Shown here piece after piece: positions 16,888-26,319 of a stretch of 47,901 nt of DNA. Location of the stretch: the NCBI GenBank assembly GCA_964457585.1, contig CAYWFU010000016.1, forward strand, positions 1 to 47,901, in the 5' to 3' direction. The DNA comes from CAYWFU01 sp964457585. GTDB taxonomy: Bacteria; JACRDZ01. Within the stretch, counting starts at the first letter, position 1. Each line of letters begins with the position of its first letter. A program made the translations under genes and the position numbers. The notes under the pieces were generated by a model. The model had not been told where the DNA came from, searched no databases, and saw only the letters and a program-made list of their open reading frames with translations.

Positions 16888-18897
16888 ATGAATATTTTTA
16901 TTAATGTTGCATTACCTCTACCTATTACAAATTTTTTCACCTACAGCATTCCTTCAGAATTAGAAAGTACCTGTATTCTGCCAGGAATGCGTGTTTTGGT
17001 CCCATTTAATAATCGTAAAATTGTTGGTTTTGTAATGAATTTTTTAGAACCTGAAGCAGGGAAAAATATTAAAAATATTATTTCTATTCTGGATGATGAA
17101 CCGGTTATTGATGAAAAACTACTAAAACTGGCAGAATGGATTTCATCATACTATTTTACTCCGATTGGTTTTACATTGCGTTATTTTGTCCCACCGATTA
17201 AATTAACTAAGAAAGGATTATACAAAAAAGAAGCTTTTGTTTTTCAGGATGATACAAATTTAAAAATTAAAGATTCCCCATTAAAATTAACCGAAGAACA
17301 GACAAAATGTCTGGAAAATATAAAACGTAATGAAGGACGTTTTGGCGTAATTCTTATTCATGGTATTACTGGAAGCGGAAAAACAGAAATATATCTTCAG
17401 GCTATAGCAAGTGTTATAAAATCAGGTAAACAGGCTATTGTTTTAGTACCTGAAATAGCTCTTACTCCGCAGACAATCAGCAGATTTAAAGAAAGATTTG
17501 GCGATAATCTGGCTGTATTGCACAGCAGGCTTGGTGCTAAGAAACGTGAATATGAATGGTGGAGAATAAAAAAAGGTAAGGTAGGATTGGTGATAGGAGC
17601 CAGAAGCGCTGTATTTGCACCGGTTCCAAATCCAGGTATTATTGTAATAGATGAAGAACACGAATCAACTTATAAACAGGAAGAAGCACCTCGTTATCAT
17701 GCTCGAAATGTTGCTATCATGCGCGCAAAATTCAGCGATTCGCTTGTTGTACTGGGTACTGCAACTCCGAGTTTGGAATCATACTATAATGTTGAGAAAG
17801 GCAAATATAAAATTTTAGCTCTTGAAAAACGAGTGGAAACCAGTTCTCTTCCTGATATCGAAGTTGTTGACATGCGCGATGAAATATCAAAAGGCAATTT
17901 AGAACCTTTTTCGGAAATTTTATTGGAGAACATGAAAAATTGTCTTTTAAAAAAAGAGCAGATTATTCTTTTTCAAAATAGACGTGGATTCTCATCCTTT
18001 ATTTTATGCCGTGAATGCGGTAAAGTAATAAAATGCAAAAATTGCGATGTTTCTTTAACTTATTATTTGAATACTAAAAGACTGCGCTGTCATTATTGCG
18101 GATTTACAGATATGACTCCATCTGCCTGCCCATCGTGTAAAAGTAAATATTTACAGCATTTTGGTCATGGTACAGAAAAAATAGAAAATAATATGAAAAA
18201 AATTTTCCCTGATGCCAGAATTGCAAGACTTGATATGGAGATAACTTCTAAAAAAGGAGAGCTAGAAAAAATATTAAAAAAATTTCAAGAAAAGCAGTTA
18301 GATATTCTTATCGGCACACAGATTATTGCTAAAGGACATGATTTCCCCGATGTAACCCTAGTGGGAGTTATTTTTGCTGATATAACGTTAAATCTTCCCG
18401 ATTTCAGAGCAAGCGAACGTACATTTCAATTGCTAACTCAAGTAGCAGGAAGAGCAGGGCGTGGAATAAAAAAAGGTAAAGTAATTATACAAACACATGA
18501 ACCTGAACATTATAGTATAAAATATGCGCGTACCCATGATTTTAAAAATTTTTATATTGAAGAAATGAAATATCGCAGAGCTTTGTCATATCCTCCTTAT
18601 ATAAATATTATAAATATTTTATTTAAAAGCAAAAACAGCGAAAAAGCTTATCTAGCAAGTTTAAAATTTTCTAAAATTTTTAAACAAATGAATTTCTCGG
18701 ATATAAAACTTTTAGGACCTGCTCCTGCGGCTATCCCCAAAATAAATAATTTTAACCGTTTTCAGATAATACTAAAAGGATCTAATAGAACCAGCTTGCA
18801 TAATAGTTTATTAAAAGCAAGTGAAGAATATTTTAAAGATAAAGAATTAAAATCGGTAAATATTTTGTTTGATGTAGATCCTTTGGATATGATATAA
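16888..18897 (+). CDS. priA: Primosomal replication helicase PriA (N')
   Basis: 669 residues, slightly shorter than the usual 730. An N-terminal DNA-binding domain (about 1-110) is followed by a helicase core with Walker A GITGSGKT (159-166) and DEEH (255-258). A zinc-binding block is formed by CRECGKVIKCKNCD and CHYCG...CPSCKS. Motif VI lies in QVAGRAGRG. It reloads the replisome at stalled forks. The start ATG is one base after the nuclease stop, with GGGGAA as ribosome site inside that gene. Confidence 0.96.
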   Translation: MNIFINVALPLPITNFFTYSIPSELESTCILPGMRVLVPFNNRKIVGFVMNFLEPEAGKNIKNIISILDDEPVIDEKLLKLAEWISSYYFTPIGFTLRYFVPPIKLTKKGLYKKEAFVFQDDTNLKIKDSPLKLTEEQTKCLENIKRNEGRFGVILIHGITGSGKTEIYLQAIASVIKSGKQAIVLVPEIALTPQTISRFKERFGDNLAVLHSRLGAKKREYEWWRIKKGKVGLVIGARSAVFAPVPNPGIIVIDEEHESTYKQEEAPRYHARNVAIMRAKFSDSLVVLGTATPSLESYYNVEKGKYKILALEKRVETSSLPDIEVVDMRDEISKGNLEPFSEILLENMKNCLLKKEQIILFQNRRGFSSFILCRECGKVIKCKNCDVSLTYYLNTKRLRCHYCGFTDMTPSACPSCKSKYLQHFGHGTEKIENNMKKIFPDARIARLDMEITSKKGELEKILKKFQEKQLDILIGTQIIAKGHDFPDVTLVGVIFADITLNLPDFRASERTFQLLTQVAGRAGRGIKKGKVIIQTHEPEHYSIKYARTHDFKNFYIEEMKYRRALSYPPYINIINILFKSKNSEKAYLASLKFSKIFKQMNFSDIKLLGPAPAAIPKINNFNRFQIILKGSNRTSLHNSLLKASEEYFKDKELKSVNILFDVDPLDMI

Positions 18898-18920
18898 TTT
18901 AATGTACAGAAATTTGAAAC

Positions 18921-18976
18921 GCTCGATAAATCGAGCAACTACATTGAAATTTTTGTAGTCGCTCGATTTATCGAGC
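18921..18976. repeat. Paired-palindrome repeat, complete
   Basis: Left palindrome GCTCGATAAATCGAGC (18921-18936), inner arms AACTACA and TGTAGTC, right palindrome GCTCGATTTATCGAGC (18961-18976). It sits between priA and the DUF58 gene, where it could also work as a hairpin at the end of priA. In this copy both palindromes have the same stem sequence. Confidence 0.85.
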
Positions 18977-18993
18977 CTAATTTAGGATAAAAA

Positions 18994-19908
18994 ATGGATG
19001 AAGGAGCGCAATTTTTACAACCAAATGTACTCGCTAAACTTACAAATCTTGATTTAATAGCCAGGCTTGTTGTTGAAGGCTTTCTTTCAGGTATGCATAA
19101 AAGTCCATTCAAAGGTTTCAATGTTGAATTTGCCGAGCACAGACAATATATGCCCGGAGATGAAATACGTTATATTGATTGGAAAGCATTTGCAAAATCT
19201 GATAAATTTTATATAAAGCAATTTGAAGAAGAGTCCAATTTGCGGTGTTATATTCTTTTTGATTGCAGTCGGTCTATGGAATACGGCAGTCCGCTGAATA
19301 AATTTACATATGGAAAATATCTGGTAGCTTCATTGGCATATCTAATGCTGCGTCAAAGAGATTCTGTCGGGCTGGTGACTTTTAATGAAAAAATTATCCG
19401 TTATATACCTCCCAGAACAGTATTGTCTCATATGCATATTATTTTAGAAGAACTTAAAACCGTTGGAACACAGGATAGGACAAACATTAGCGAAGTATTT
19501 CATGAATTAGCGCAGCGAATAAAACGCAGAGGGTTAATTATTATTATATCCGATCTTTTTGATAATCCAACCAATGTGATTAATGCATTGAAACATTTTC
19601 GTCATAAAAAACATGAAGTGATAGTTTTTCAGATTTTAGATAAAAATGAAATTGAATTTAATTTCAAAGAATCATATAAATTTGTTGAACTTGAGAGCAG
19701 CAAAGAAGTGATAGTGAATGCTTCTGCAATAAGAAAAGATTATAGAGAATATATTAATGAATTTATAAATAAATATAAACGCACCTGTCATGAAAATAAT
19801 ATTGATTATATATTAATAAATACTGACACACCATATGATTATGCGCTTTTTTCTTATCTATCAAAACGTATGCATCAAAAAACAAGTTTCAAAGATATAA
19901 GGGCTTAA
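18994..19908 (+). CDS. DUF58 protein (MoxR-associated, VWA-like)
   Basis: 304 residues matching DUF58: EHRQYMPGDEIRYIDWKAFA near residue 49 and a VWA-like domain from about 85 with FDCSRSME, a degenerate MIDAS DxSxS motif. Such proteins usually work with a MoxR AAA ATPase, probably in folding or assembly of membrane or periplasmic complexes. Here no moxR is adjacent; the neighbours are priA and an FAD oxidoreductase, so the partner would lie elsewhere. The ribosome site is weak (AGGAT) and follows the paired-palindrome repeat. Confidence 0.85.
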   Translation: MDEGAQFLQPNVLAKLTNLDLIARLVVEGFLSGMHKSPFKGFNVEFAEHRQYMPGDEIRYIDWKAFAKSDKFYIKQFEEESNLRCYILFDCSRSMEYGSPLNKFTYGKYLVASLAYLMLRQRDSVGLVTFNEKIIRYIPPRTVLSHMHIILEELKTVGTQDRTNISEVFHELAQRIKRRGLIIIISDLFDNPTNVINALKHFRHKKHEVIVFQILDKNEIEFNFKESYKFVELESSKEVIVNASAIRKDYREYINEFINKYKRTCHENNIDYILINTDTPYDYALFSYLSKRMHQKTSFKDIRA

Positions 19909-19920
19909 ATATATAAAAAT

Positions 19921-21507
19921 ATGGAAAATAATAATAAAAAAACAGCTATAATAATCGGAGCAGGGCCTGCTGGTATAACTGCCGCATATGAACTTGTCAA
20001 TAAATCAGATATAAAACCAATAATTTATGAAATGGATAATTGTATTGGCGGAATTGCCAAGACAGTGGATTATAAAGGATTTAAAATTGACCTTGGTCCG
20101 CATAGATTTTTTTCAAAATCGGATGATGTAACAAAAATATGGCTGGATGTTTTACCTTTACAGGGAGCATTAACTCGAGATGATAAAATATTAGAAAGAG
20201 ATATTCCTATATCAGACCTGCCTGATGCGCCTGATCCCGAAAAAGAAGATAAAGTTTTGTTATATAAGAATAGACTTACAAGGATTTTTTTCTTAAGAAA
20301 GTTTTTTGATTATCCAATTTCTTTGAGTTTAAAAACTCTTTCAAATCTTGGTTTAATTAGAGTATTTAAAATTGGTATCAGTTATATTTCTATAAAAATA
20401 TTTCCTATTAAACAGGAAATTTCACTTGAAGATTTTTTTATAAATAGATTTGGGAAAGAGTTATATTTAACTTTTTTTAAGGATTACACTGAAAAAGTGT
20501 GGGGTGTTTCCTGCAAAGAAATTCCGCGTGACTGGGGTGCGCAGAGAATAAAAGGACTGTCTATAAGAACAGCAATAACACATGCATTAAAAAAGACTTT
20601 ATATGGGAATAAAGTATCAAGTGGAAAAGTAGAAACAAGTTTAATCGAAAGATTTATGTATCCAAAATTTGGCGCAGGACAAATGTATACTGAGATGGGA
20701 AATATAGTCAAAAATAAAGGCGGAGAAATATATTTTAATCATAAAGTTGTTGGAATTAATGAACTTGATAATAAAATTATTTCCATTAAAATAAAAAATA
20801 TAAAAACAGGTGAGACTGATGAAATATCCGGCGATTACTTTTTTTCTTCAATGCCGGTAAGAGAATTGATAAACTCTTTTAATGAAGAAATAGTTCCAGA
20901 TAATGTTAAAAAAGCTGCAAATGGTCTGGCATATAGAGATTTTATGACTGTCGGGATATTAGCAAAAAAAATTAAAATAAAGAATGAAACCAGTATTAAA
21001 ACAATTAATAATATTATACCTGATAACTGGATATATGTTCAGGAAACTGATGTAAAAATCGGTCGATTGGATTTTTTCAATAATTTCAGTATCTATTTAT
21101 TAAAAGATGAAAATCTGGTCTGGCTGGGAGCGGAATATTTTTGTAATGAAGGAGATGGATTGTGGAGCAAATCAGATGAAGAAATGTCAAAATTTGCTTT
21201 TGAAGAACTGGAAAAAATAGGAATTATTGATAAAAAAGATGTTATGGATTCCATTGTCATTCGTGTCCCTAAAGCATATCCAGCATATTTTGGAACCTAT
21301 AATGAATTTGATAAAATAAAAGAATTTATCAATAAATTTGATAATTTATTTTTAGTAGGAAGAAATGGAATGCATCGCTATAATAATATGGATCATTCAA
21401 TGATGTCAGCGATAACTGCAGTTGATAATATAATTAACGGGATTAAAACTAAAGATAATATATGGGAAATTAATATAGAAGAAGAATATCATGAGCAAAA
21501 AAAATGA
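19921..21507 (+). CDS. FAD-dependent oxidoreductase (COG1232-like)
   Basis: 528 residues. The N-terminal dinucleotide-binding motif is IIGAGPAGITAAYEL, followed by GGIAKTVDYKGFKIDLGPHR with FFSK, a signature of the protoporphyrinogen oxidase/UDP-galactopyranose mutase-like group. The C-terminal FAD contact is LFLVGRNGMHRYNNMDHSM. Proteins of this type are often annotated simply as NAD(P)/FAD-dependent oxidoreductase and found with glycan or lipid genes. The substrate cannot be deduced. It follows the DUF58 gene by 12 bases without an obvious strong ribosome site. Confidence 0.8.
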   Translation: MENNNKKTAIIIGAGPAGITAAYELVNKSDIKPIIYEMDNCIGGIAKTVDYKGFKIDLGPHRFFSKSDDVTKIWLDVLPLQGALTRDDKILERDIPISDLPDAPDPEKEDKVLLYKNRLTRIFFLRKFFDYPISLSLKTLSNLGLIRVFKIGISYISIKIFPIKQEISLEDFFINRFGKELYLTFFKDYTEKVWGVSCKEIPRDWGAQRIKGLSIRTAITHALKKTLYGNKVSSGKVETSLIERFMYPKFGAGQMYTEMGNIVKNKGGEIYFNHKVVGINELDNKIISIKIKNIKTGETDEISGDYFFSSMPVRELINSFNEEIVPDNVKKAANGLAYRDFMTVGILAKKIKIKNETSIKTINNIIPDNWIYVQETDVKIGRLDFFNNFSIYLLKDENLVWLGAEYFCNEGDGLWSKSDEEMSKFAFEELEKIGIIDKKDVMDSIVIRVPKAYPAYFGTYNEFDKIKEFINKFDNLFLVGRNGMHRYNNMDHSMMSAITAVDNIINGIKTKDNIWEINIEEEYHEQKK

Positions 21508-21586
21508 TTATTATGACTTATTAATTTTTTTATATAGATTGATATATATATTTAAATCCTAGATTTTTATAATGTTACATGTTTGT

Positions 21587-21655
21587 CTGATCCTCAATTG
21601 CAAAATCCTCAACGTAGCTATATGTTATGCCTCAGATTTTGCTTAATCGGATCAG
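21587..21655. repeat. Imperfect inverted repeat
   Basis: Perfect arms CTGATCC (21587-21593) with GGATCAG (21649-21655), and GCAAAATC (21600-21607) with GATTTTGC (21635-21642), separated by a 27-base central part with its own weak symmetry. It lies between convergent genes and may serve as a bidirectional terminator-like hairpin, or be a repeat of a different family. Nothing else was recognised in 21508-21714. Confidence 0.5.
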
Positions 21656-21714
21656 CCAAATCTGACTAGAATCTGAGTGCCTGAATGTGTAAGTTATTTC
21701 ATCACAGCTCTTTA

Positions 21715-22317
21715 CTATTGCAAATTTATAAATGTACTAGCTACATTACTTAATTGTTTATAGTTTTTACTATTTAAATGATTTATATTTGCATCCTCTT
21801 TCTTAAATAATGAAACACATAATGTTCCTCTCCCCATAATGGTTGGTGCGCCGGTCTTTAGAGAACCTGATTGAATAGGAATTACAAAAGTTTTTTCACA
21901 CGATTCAGTTAGATCAATTATACATTCGGGTGAAGGGTAAAAGAAAATCAAAGCTCCTCCGTATTTGGATTCGTTTTTTTCTTTATATGAAAGTTCCGTC
22001 ATTTTACAAACCATATTTTCCTGTAGTATGTTAATAGTATATTTATGGTCTTGAGCCAGAATCTCTGATGATAATTTATAAAACAATTTCAGTTCAAAAA
22101 TAAAAACAACAGCAATATCTTTTTTGTTAATTTTTTCTGATTTATTCTGCCAATTAAATTGAAGTGTTATTGCAGCTTTGCTGGGTTCAGTATTAATGTT
22201 TAGTATTCGAACCTGGCATAAGGATTGTTCGTTTTCTTGATTTGCTTTAACTTTAAGATTTTGTATTATGAAGAATAGAAATGTTAAGTATATTACAATA
22301 ATTGATACACGTTTCAT
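21715..22317 (-). CDS. Secreted protein of unknown function
   Basis: 200 residues from the ATG at 22317, chosen over an upstream in-frame ATG because GGAGGG lies at the right distance. A signal peptide covers about 1-26 (RVSIIVIYLTFLFFIIQ). The mature part looks beta-rich (QVRILNINTEPSKAAITLQF) with four cysteines, suggesting disulphides, and a conserved-looking GAPTIMGRGTLCVSLF. I do not recognise the family. It is transcribed toward the FAD oxidoreductase and is a separate unit from the V-ATPase genes, from which a repeat separates it. Confidence 0.5.
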   Translation of the reverse strand: MKRVSIIVIYLTFLFFIIQNLKVKANQENEQSLCQVRILNINTEPSKAAITLQFNWQNKSEKINKKDIAVVFIFELKLFYKLSSEILAQDHKYTINILQENMVCKMTELSYKEKNESKYGGALIFFYPSPECIIDLTESCEKTFVIPIQSGSLKTGAPTIMGRGTLCVSLFKKEDANINHLNSKNYKQLSNVASTFINLQ

Positions 22318-22394
22318 TTTTAATCCCTCCTTATACATTTTCTCTTAAATAAAGGGCTTGCAAAAAAATAACTTGGCATTTTCGCAAGCTCTAA

Positions 22395-22452
22395 GCTCGA
22401 TAAATCGAGCAACTACAATGCAATATATTTGAAGTTGCCCAATTTATTGGGC
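22395..22452. repeat. Paired-palindrome repeat, complete
   Basis: Left palindrome GCTCGATAAATCGAGC (22395-22410), inner arm AACTACA, and right palindrome GCCCAATTTATTGGGC (22437-22452). Left and right stems differ but each is self-complementary, and the right one equals that of the copy at 1-50. It lies directly downstream of the D-B fusion gene (minus strand). Confidence 0.85.
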
Positions 22453-22481
22453 ATTTTCAAATTTTTATACCTTAAATTAAT

Positions 22482-24708
22482 TTACGCAACCGCTTTTAAT
22501 ATTCTTTCCTCTTCCTCTTCAGACCTTAAAGGGTGATGTCTTTTTTTATGAAGAACAATTTCTGGCGGTAAAGTATCCAGAATTTCCCATGCACTTTTCA
22601 TAGAATCAAAAATATTAATAAATTCTTGTTTTTGATTAATAAAAGTATCTTCAAATGTTTTGGCTATATTCAGATAACATCTATCTAACGGGGACATAGA
22701 TTCATCTCCCAATATAGAGACTAATTTTCTTAATTCTCTGCCATGCGCATAAGCTCCATATAGTTGATCTACAAGTTCCTGATAATCTTCACTTGTTTTT
22801 TTCATTACAGCTTTAATGTTCATTACACGCGGAGGTGTATACAAAATATCAATAGGAGGATAAATCCCCCTGCTATTCATTTGACGGTCTAAAACCAATT
22901 GCACATCAGTTGTATAAGCTGTAAGATCAGGGATAGGATGTGTAATATCGTCGTCTGGCANNNNNNNNNNNNNNNNNNNNNNNNNNNNNNNNNNNNNNNN
23001 NNNNNNNNNNNNNNNNNNNNNNNNNNNNNNNNNNNNNNNNNNNNNNNNNNNNNNNNNNNNTGGTAAGAATAGCAAGTTGTGTGATTGATCCTTTCTTCCC
23101 TTTTATTTTTCCTGCGCGTTCGTAAATAGAAGCGAGGTCTGTATACATATAACTTGGATACCCTCTTCTACCCGGAACTTCTTCCCGGGCACTGGATATT
23201 TCTCTTAATGCTTCACAATAATTAGTCATATTAGTTAGAATTACCAGAACATTGAAATCATGTTTAAAGGCAAGAAATTCAGCTGCTGTGAGTGCACAGC
23301 GCGGTGTAATAACTCTTTCTACTGTTGGATCACTGGCAAGATTAATAAAGGAAATAAGCCTGTCAGAAATCCCGCTTTCGACAAATTGATTCATAAAAAA
23401 AGATTTTTCCTGATTGGTAATTCCCATGGCGGCAAATACTATTACAAAATTTTTTTCATCACCGATTTTAACATTCTTAACAATATGAGCTGCAATTTGG
23501 TTAGCAGGTAATCCTGAGCAAGAAAAAATAGCCAGTTTCTGTCCCTGCAAGAGAGTATTCATCACATCTATTGCAGCAATACCAGTCTCAATATAATCCG
23601 ATGATTCTCCACGAGAACATGGATTTATCGGATAACCGGATATCCGTACTCTTTCTTCAGGTGATATTGGTGGCAAACCATCAATAGGATTACCTATGCC
23701 ATTTAATGTTCTGCCTAAAAGATCCATTGAAACATCTATACATGGCGGCTCATTTTTAAGATTTATAGCGCTTATTTTAGTATCAATGCCGTCTGTCCCT
23801 TCAAATATCTGTATCATAACTTTATCTTCATCTATCTCTAAAACCTGGCCAGTACGAGATGTTCCTATTGGAGTAATTAATTCCACCATTTCACCAAATG
23901 AAACATCTGCGATATCTTCCACATATATTAAAGGTCCTGATACTACTTTTATTGTTCTATAAAAAAGAGTTGATAGATTTATTTTTAAAAGTTTTTCTTT
24001 AAGTTCTTTTGAAATGTATAGTTCAGGATACATTTTAATAACTTTTTTCTCAACCTCATCTTCATCCTCATCCTCATCCCTATGGGATGAAAGCACTTTT
24101 TTAAGTTTTTTTAATCTAAATAAATTTTCACGATCACGTTCTTCAAGACACATACGTATATGTTTAATTTCTTCTGTAAATCTTGGAATGACCATTAAGT
24201 CCAATGCATTTACACGACGGCTGGTTCTTAAAATTTCCTCTCCAAGCCTCTTTAACCCTGTTTCCACATGAGCATTTTCAATAATAGAATCAACTACTTT
24301 TTCGAATCTTTCCGCAACCTCATCGATTCTTGAACTAACAGAGAGTACACTATATCCTCGTTCCAGTGTGGAACGTTTTGAGCATATAACACTATCTACT
24401 TCAGGAATCTTAATTCCCATAACCTGACGACCTTTGATATTCACTCTTACATTACCTTTAGTAGCAAATGAAGCAGAACGCACAGTTACAGGACCATCTA
24501 CTGCAAAGGCAATTACCAGTGCATATTGTGCCTGAGAAACAATTCTCGATAATAAAGATTCCGTTCTTATACCTTCCTGCAAAATATGTAAAAATTCTAC
24601 CATTAATGCTTCCTTTTTTTGTTTTAGAAGATCTCTTCCCTGTTTGGCTAACTTAAGATGTATTGCTTTAGATAATAATTCCGTACGAGTAGCAATTATT
24701 TGTTCCAT
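22482..24708 (-). CDS. ntpD-ntpB: V/A-type ATPase subunit D fused to subunit B
   Basis: Start at 24708 (MEQIIATRTELLSKAIHLKL), with GGAGGTGATT upstream. Residues 1-208 are a normal subunit D, the rotor shaft: ATRTELL...LAKQGRDLLKQKKEAL at the start and ENLFRLKKLKKVLSS at the end. An acidic linker (about 209-245, DEDEDEDEVEKK) then leads without stop into a B subunit (FYRTIKVVSGPL, GRTLNGIGNPIDGLPPI, FSCSGLPANQIA, HPIPDL). The 100 Ns at 22961-23060 break the apparent frame; the adjacent intact B gene shows that nothing needs to be missing there, giving about 708 residues. The linker is coded by a six-base repeat (24055-24080). Fusing rotor to stator should block free rotation unless the protein is processed or B starts internally, perhaps at the ATG of IKMYPEL. 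Confidence 0.75.
22961..23060. other. Scaffold gap of 100 Ns
   Basis: Bases left of the gap (TCTGGCA) and right of it (TGGTAAGAATAGC) are contiguous in the paralogous B gene at 25224-25243, so the true gap is probably near zero. The sequence right of the gap is identical to the paralogue for more than 50 bases, which probably broke the assembly. The choice of which B half is joined to which should therefore be treated with care. Confidence 0.9.
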
Positions 24709-24745
24709 ATTCCAATCACCTCCATGATTAGATATTAAACTCAAG

Positions 24746-26209
24746 CTATATTTTTTTGATAGATTCTAATATTTCATCTTCTTTCTTCTGAGACTTTAAA
24801 GGTGCATGCCTTTTTTTATAATGAACGATTTCTGACGGTAAAATATCCAGAATTTCCCATGCGTTTTTTATAGAATCAAAAATATTAATAAATTCCTGTT
24901 CTTGATTAATAAAACGATCTTCAAATGCTTTAGCTATGTTCAAAAAATTTTTATCTATCGGGGATAGGGAATCTTCGCCCAGGATTGAGACCAGTTTTCT
25001 TAACTCCCTGCCATGTGCATATACTCCATATAACTGGTCAACCAGTTCCTGATGATCATCACGTGTTTTTTTCATCACAGCTTTAATATTCATTACACGC
25101 GGAGGTGTAAATAAAATATCAATAGGAGGATAAATCCCTCTGTTATGTAATTGACGGTCTAAAACCAATTGCACATCAGTCGTATAAGCTGTAAGATCTG
25201 GGATAGGATGAGTAATATCATCCTCTGGCATGGTAAGAATAGCAAGTTGTGTGATTGATCCTTTCTTCCCTTTTATTTTTCCTGCACGTTCGTAAATAGT
25301 AGCAAGATCTGTATGCATATAACTTGGATAACCTCTTCTGCTTGGTATTTCTTCCCTGGCGCATGATATTTCTCTTAGCGCTTCACAATAATTAGTCATG
25401 TCAGTCAATATTACCAGAACATCCATATCACATTTAAAGGCAAAATATTCAGCTACTGTGAGTGCGCAGCGCGGTGTAATAATCCGTTCTATCGTTGGGT
25501 CGCTCGCAAGATTTATGAAAGAAACGAGTCTTTTAGATATCCCGCTTTCAATGAATTGATTCATAAAAAAAGATTTTTCTTGATTGGTAATTCCCATGGC
25601 GGCAAATACTATTACAAAATTTTTTTCATCACTGATTTTAGCATTCTTAACAATATGAACTGCAATTTTGTTAGCAGGTAATCCTGAACAGGAAAAAATA
25701 GCCAGTTTCTGTCCCAAGAGGAGAGTATTCATCACATCTATTGCAGCAATCCCTGTCTCAATATAATCTGCCGGACGTTCACGTAAATAAGGATTTATTG
25801 GATAACCGGATATCTGTACTCTTTCTTCAGGTATTATTGGAGGTAACCCATCAATAGGTTTACCCATTCCATTTAATGTTCTGCCAATAAGGTCAAGAGA
25901 AACATCTATATGAGGGGTTTCTTTTTTTAGTCTGATAATAGTTCTTTTAGTGTCCAGTCCATCTGTTCCCTCAAAAACCTGTATCATAGCTTTTTTTGCA
26001 CCTATTTCCATAACCTGTCCGGTACGTGGAATACCGCTTGGAGGAATTATTTCTATTATTTCTGCATAAGAGATATATGGAATATTTTCTACAAATATTA
26101 AAGGACCAGAAACTATTTTTACTGTTCGATATTCAACAGAAGATAAATTTGATAATTGGTGTTTTTTATTTATATTTTCTGCATTGTAATCAATATTTAA
26201 TTGTGTCAT
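24746..26209 (-). CDS. ntpB: V/A-type ATPase subunit B
   Basis: 487 residues from ATG 26209 with a perfect GGAGGTGATTTTA before it. The N-terminal barrel begins YRTVKIVSGPLIFVENI; the central domain has GRTLNGMGKPIDGLPPI, FSCSGLPANKIAVHIV, SARE-like SCAREEIPSRRGYPSYM and MPEDDITHPIPDLTAY. B lacks a true P-loop but shapes the nucleotide sites with subunit A. PPRVMN keeps the Arg of the usual PSLSRL region, while the usual GEGKTREDH has become AVMKKTRDDH. Its 3' neighbour is the D-B fusion, which contains a clearly diverged second B, so this is not an assembly duplication. No A, C, E, F, I or K subunit gene is in the window. Confidence 0.88.
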   Translation of the reverse strand: MTQLNIDYNAENINKKHQLSNLSSVEYRTVKIVSGPLIFVENIPYISYAEIIEIIPPSGIPRTGQVMEIGAKKAMIQVFEGTDGLDTKRTIIRLKKETPHIDVSLDLIGRTLNGMGKPIDGLPPIIPEERVQISGYPINPYLRERPADYIETGIAAIDVMNTLLLGQKLAIFSCSGLPANKIAVHIVKNAKISDEKNFVIVFAAMGITNQEKSFFMNQFIESGISKRLVSFINLASDPTIERIITPRCALTVAEYFAFKCDMDVLVILTDMTNYCEALREISCAREEIPSRRGYPSYMHTDLATIYERAGKIKGKKGSITQLAILTMPEDDITHPIPDLTAYTTDVQLVLDRQLHNRGIYPPIDILFTPPRVMNIKAVMKKTRDDHQELVDQLYGVYAHGRELRKLVSILGEDSLSPIDKNFLNIAKAFEDRFINQEQEFINIFDSIKNAWEILDILPSEIVHYKKRHAPLKSQKKEDEILESIKKI

Positions 26210-26247
26210 TAAAATCACCTCCATATAATGTCAAAAATTTAAATTAA

Positions 26248-26270
26248 GCTCGATAAATCGAGCAACTACA
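26248..26270. repeat. Paired-palindrome repeat, partial
   Basis: Left palindrome GCTCGATAAATCGAGC (26248-26263) and inner arm AACTACA. The right half is missing. It is located just upstream of the V/A-ATPase B gene start, inside its probable leader or promoter region, with the same AATTTAAATTAA-type flank as other copies. Confidence 0.7.
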
Positions 26271-26319
26271 AAAATTTTGATAATATGCAATATTTGAGGT
26301 TATGGTTATGGTGTGCAAT

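Noticed and set aside
22482..23075. Separate short B-subunit gene starting in the N-run
   Set aside because: It is the 3' part of the D-B fusion; the Ns shift the frame, and the paralogue shows the two parts are contiguous.
24746..26209. Second B subunit gene as an assembly duplicate of the fusion
   Set aside because: The two B sequences differ at many positions along their length, so they are true paralogues despite short identical stretches.
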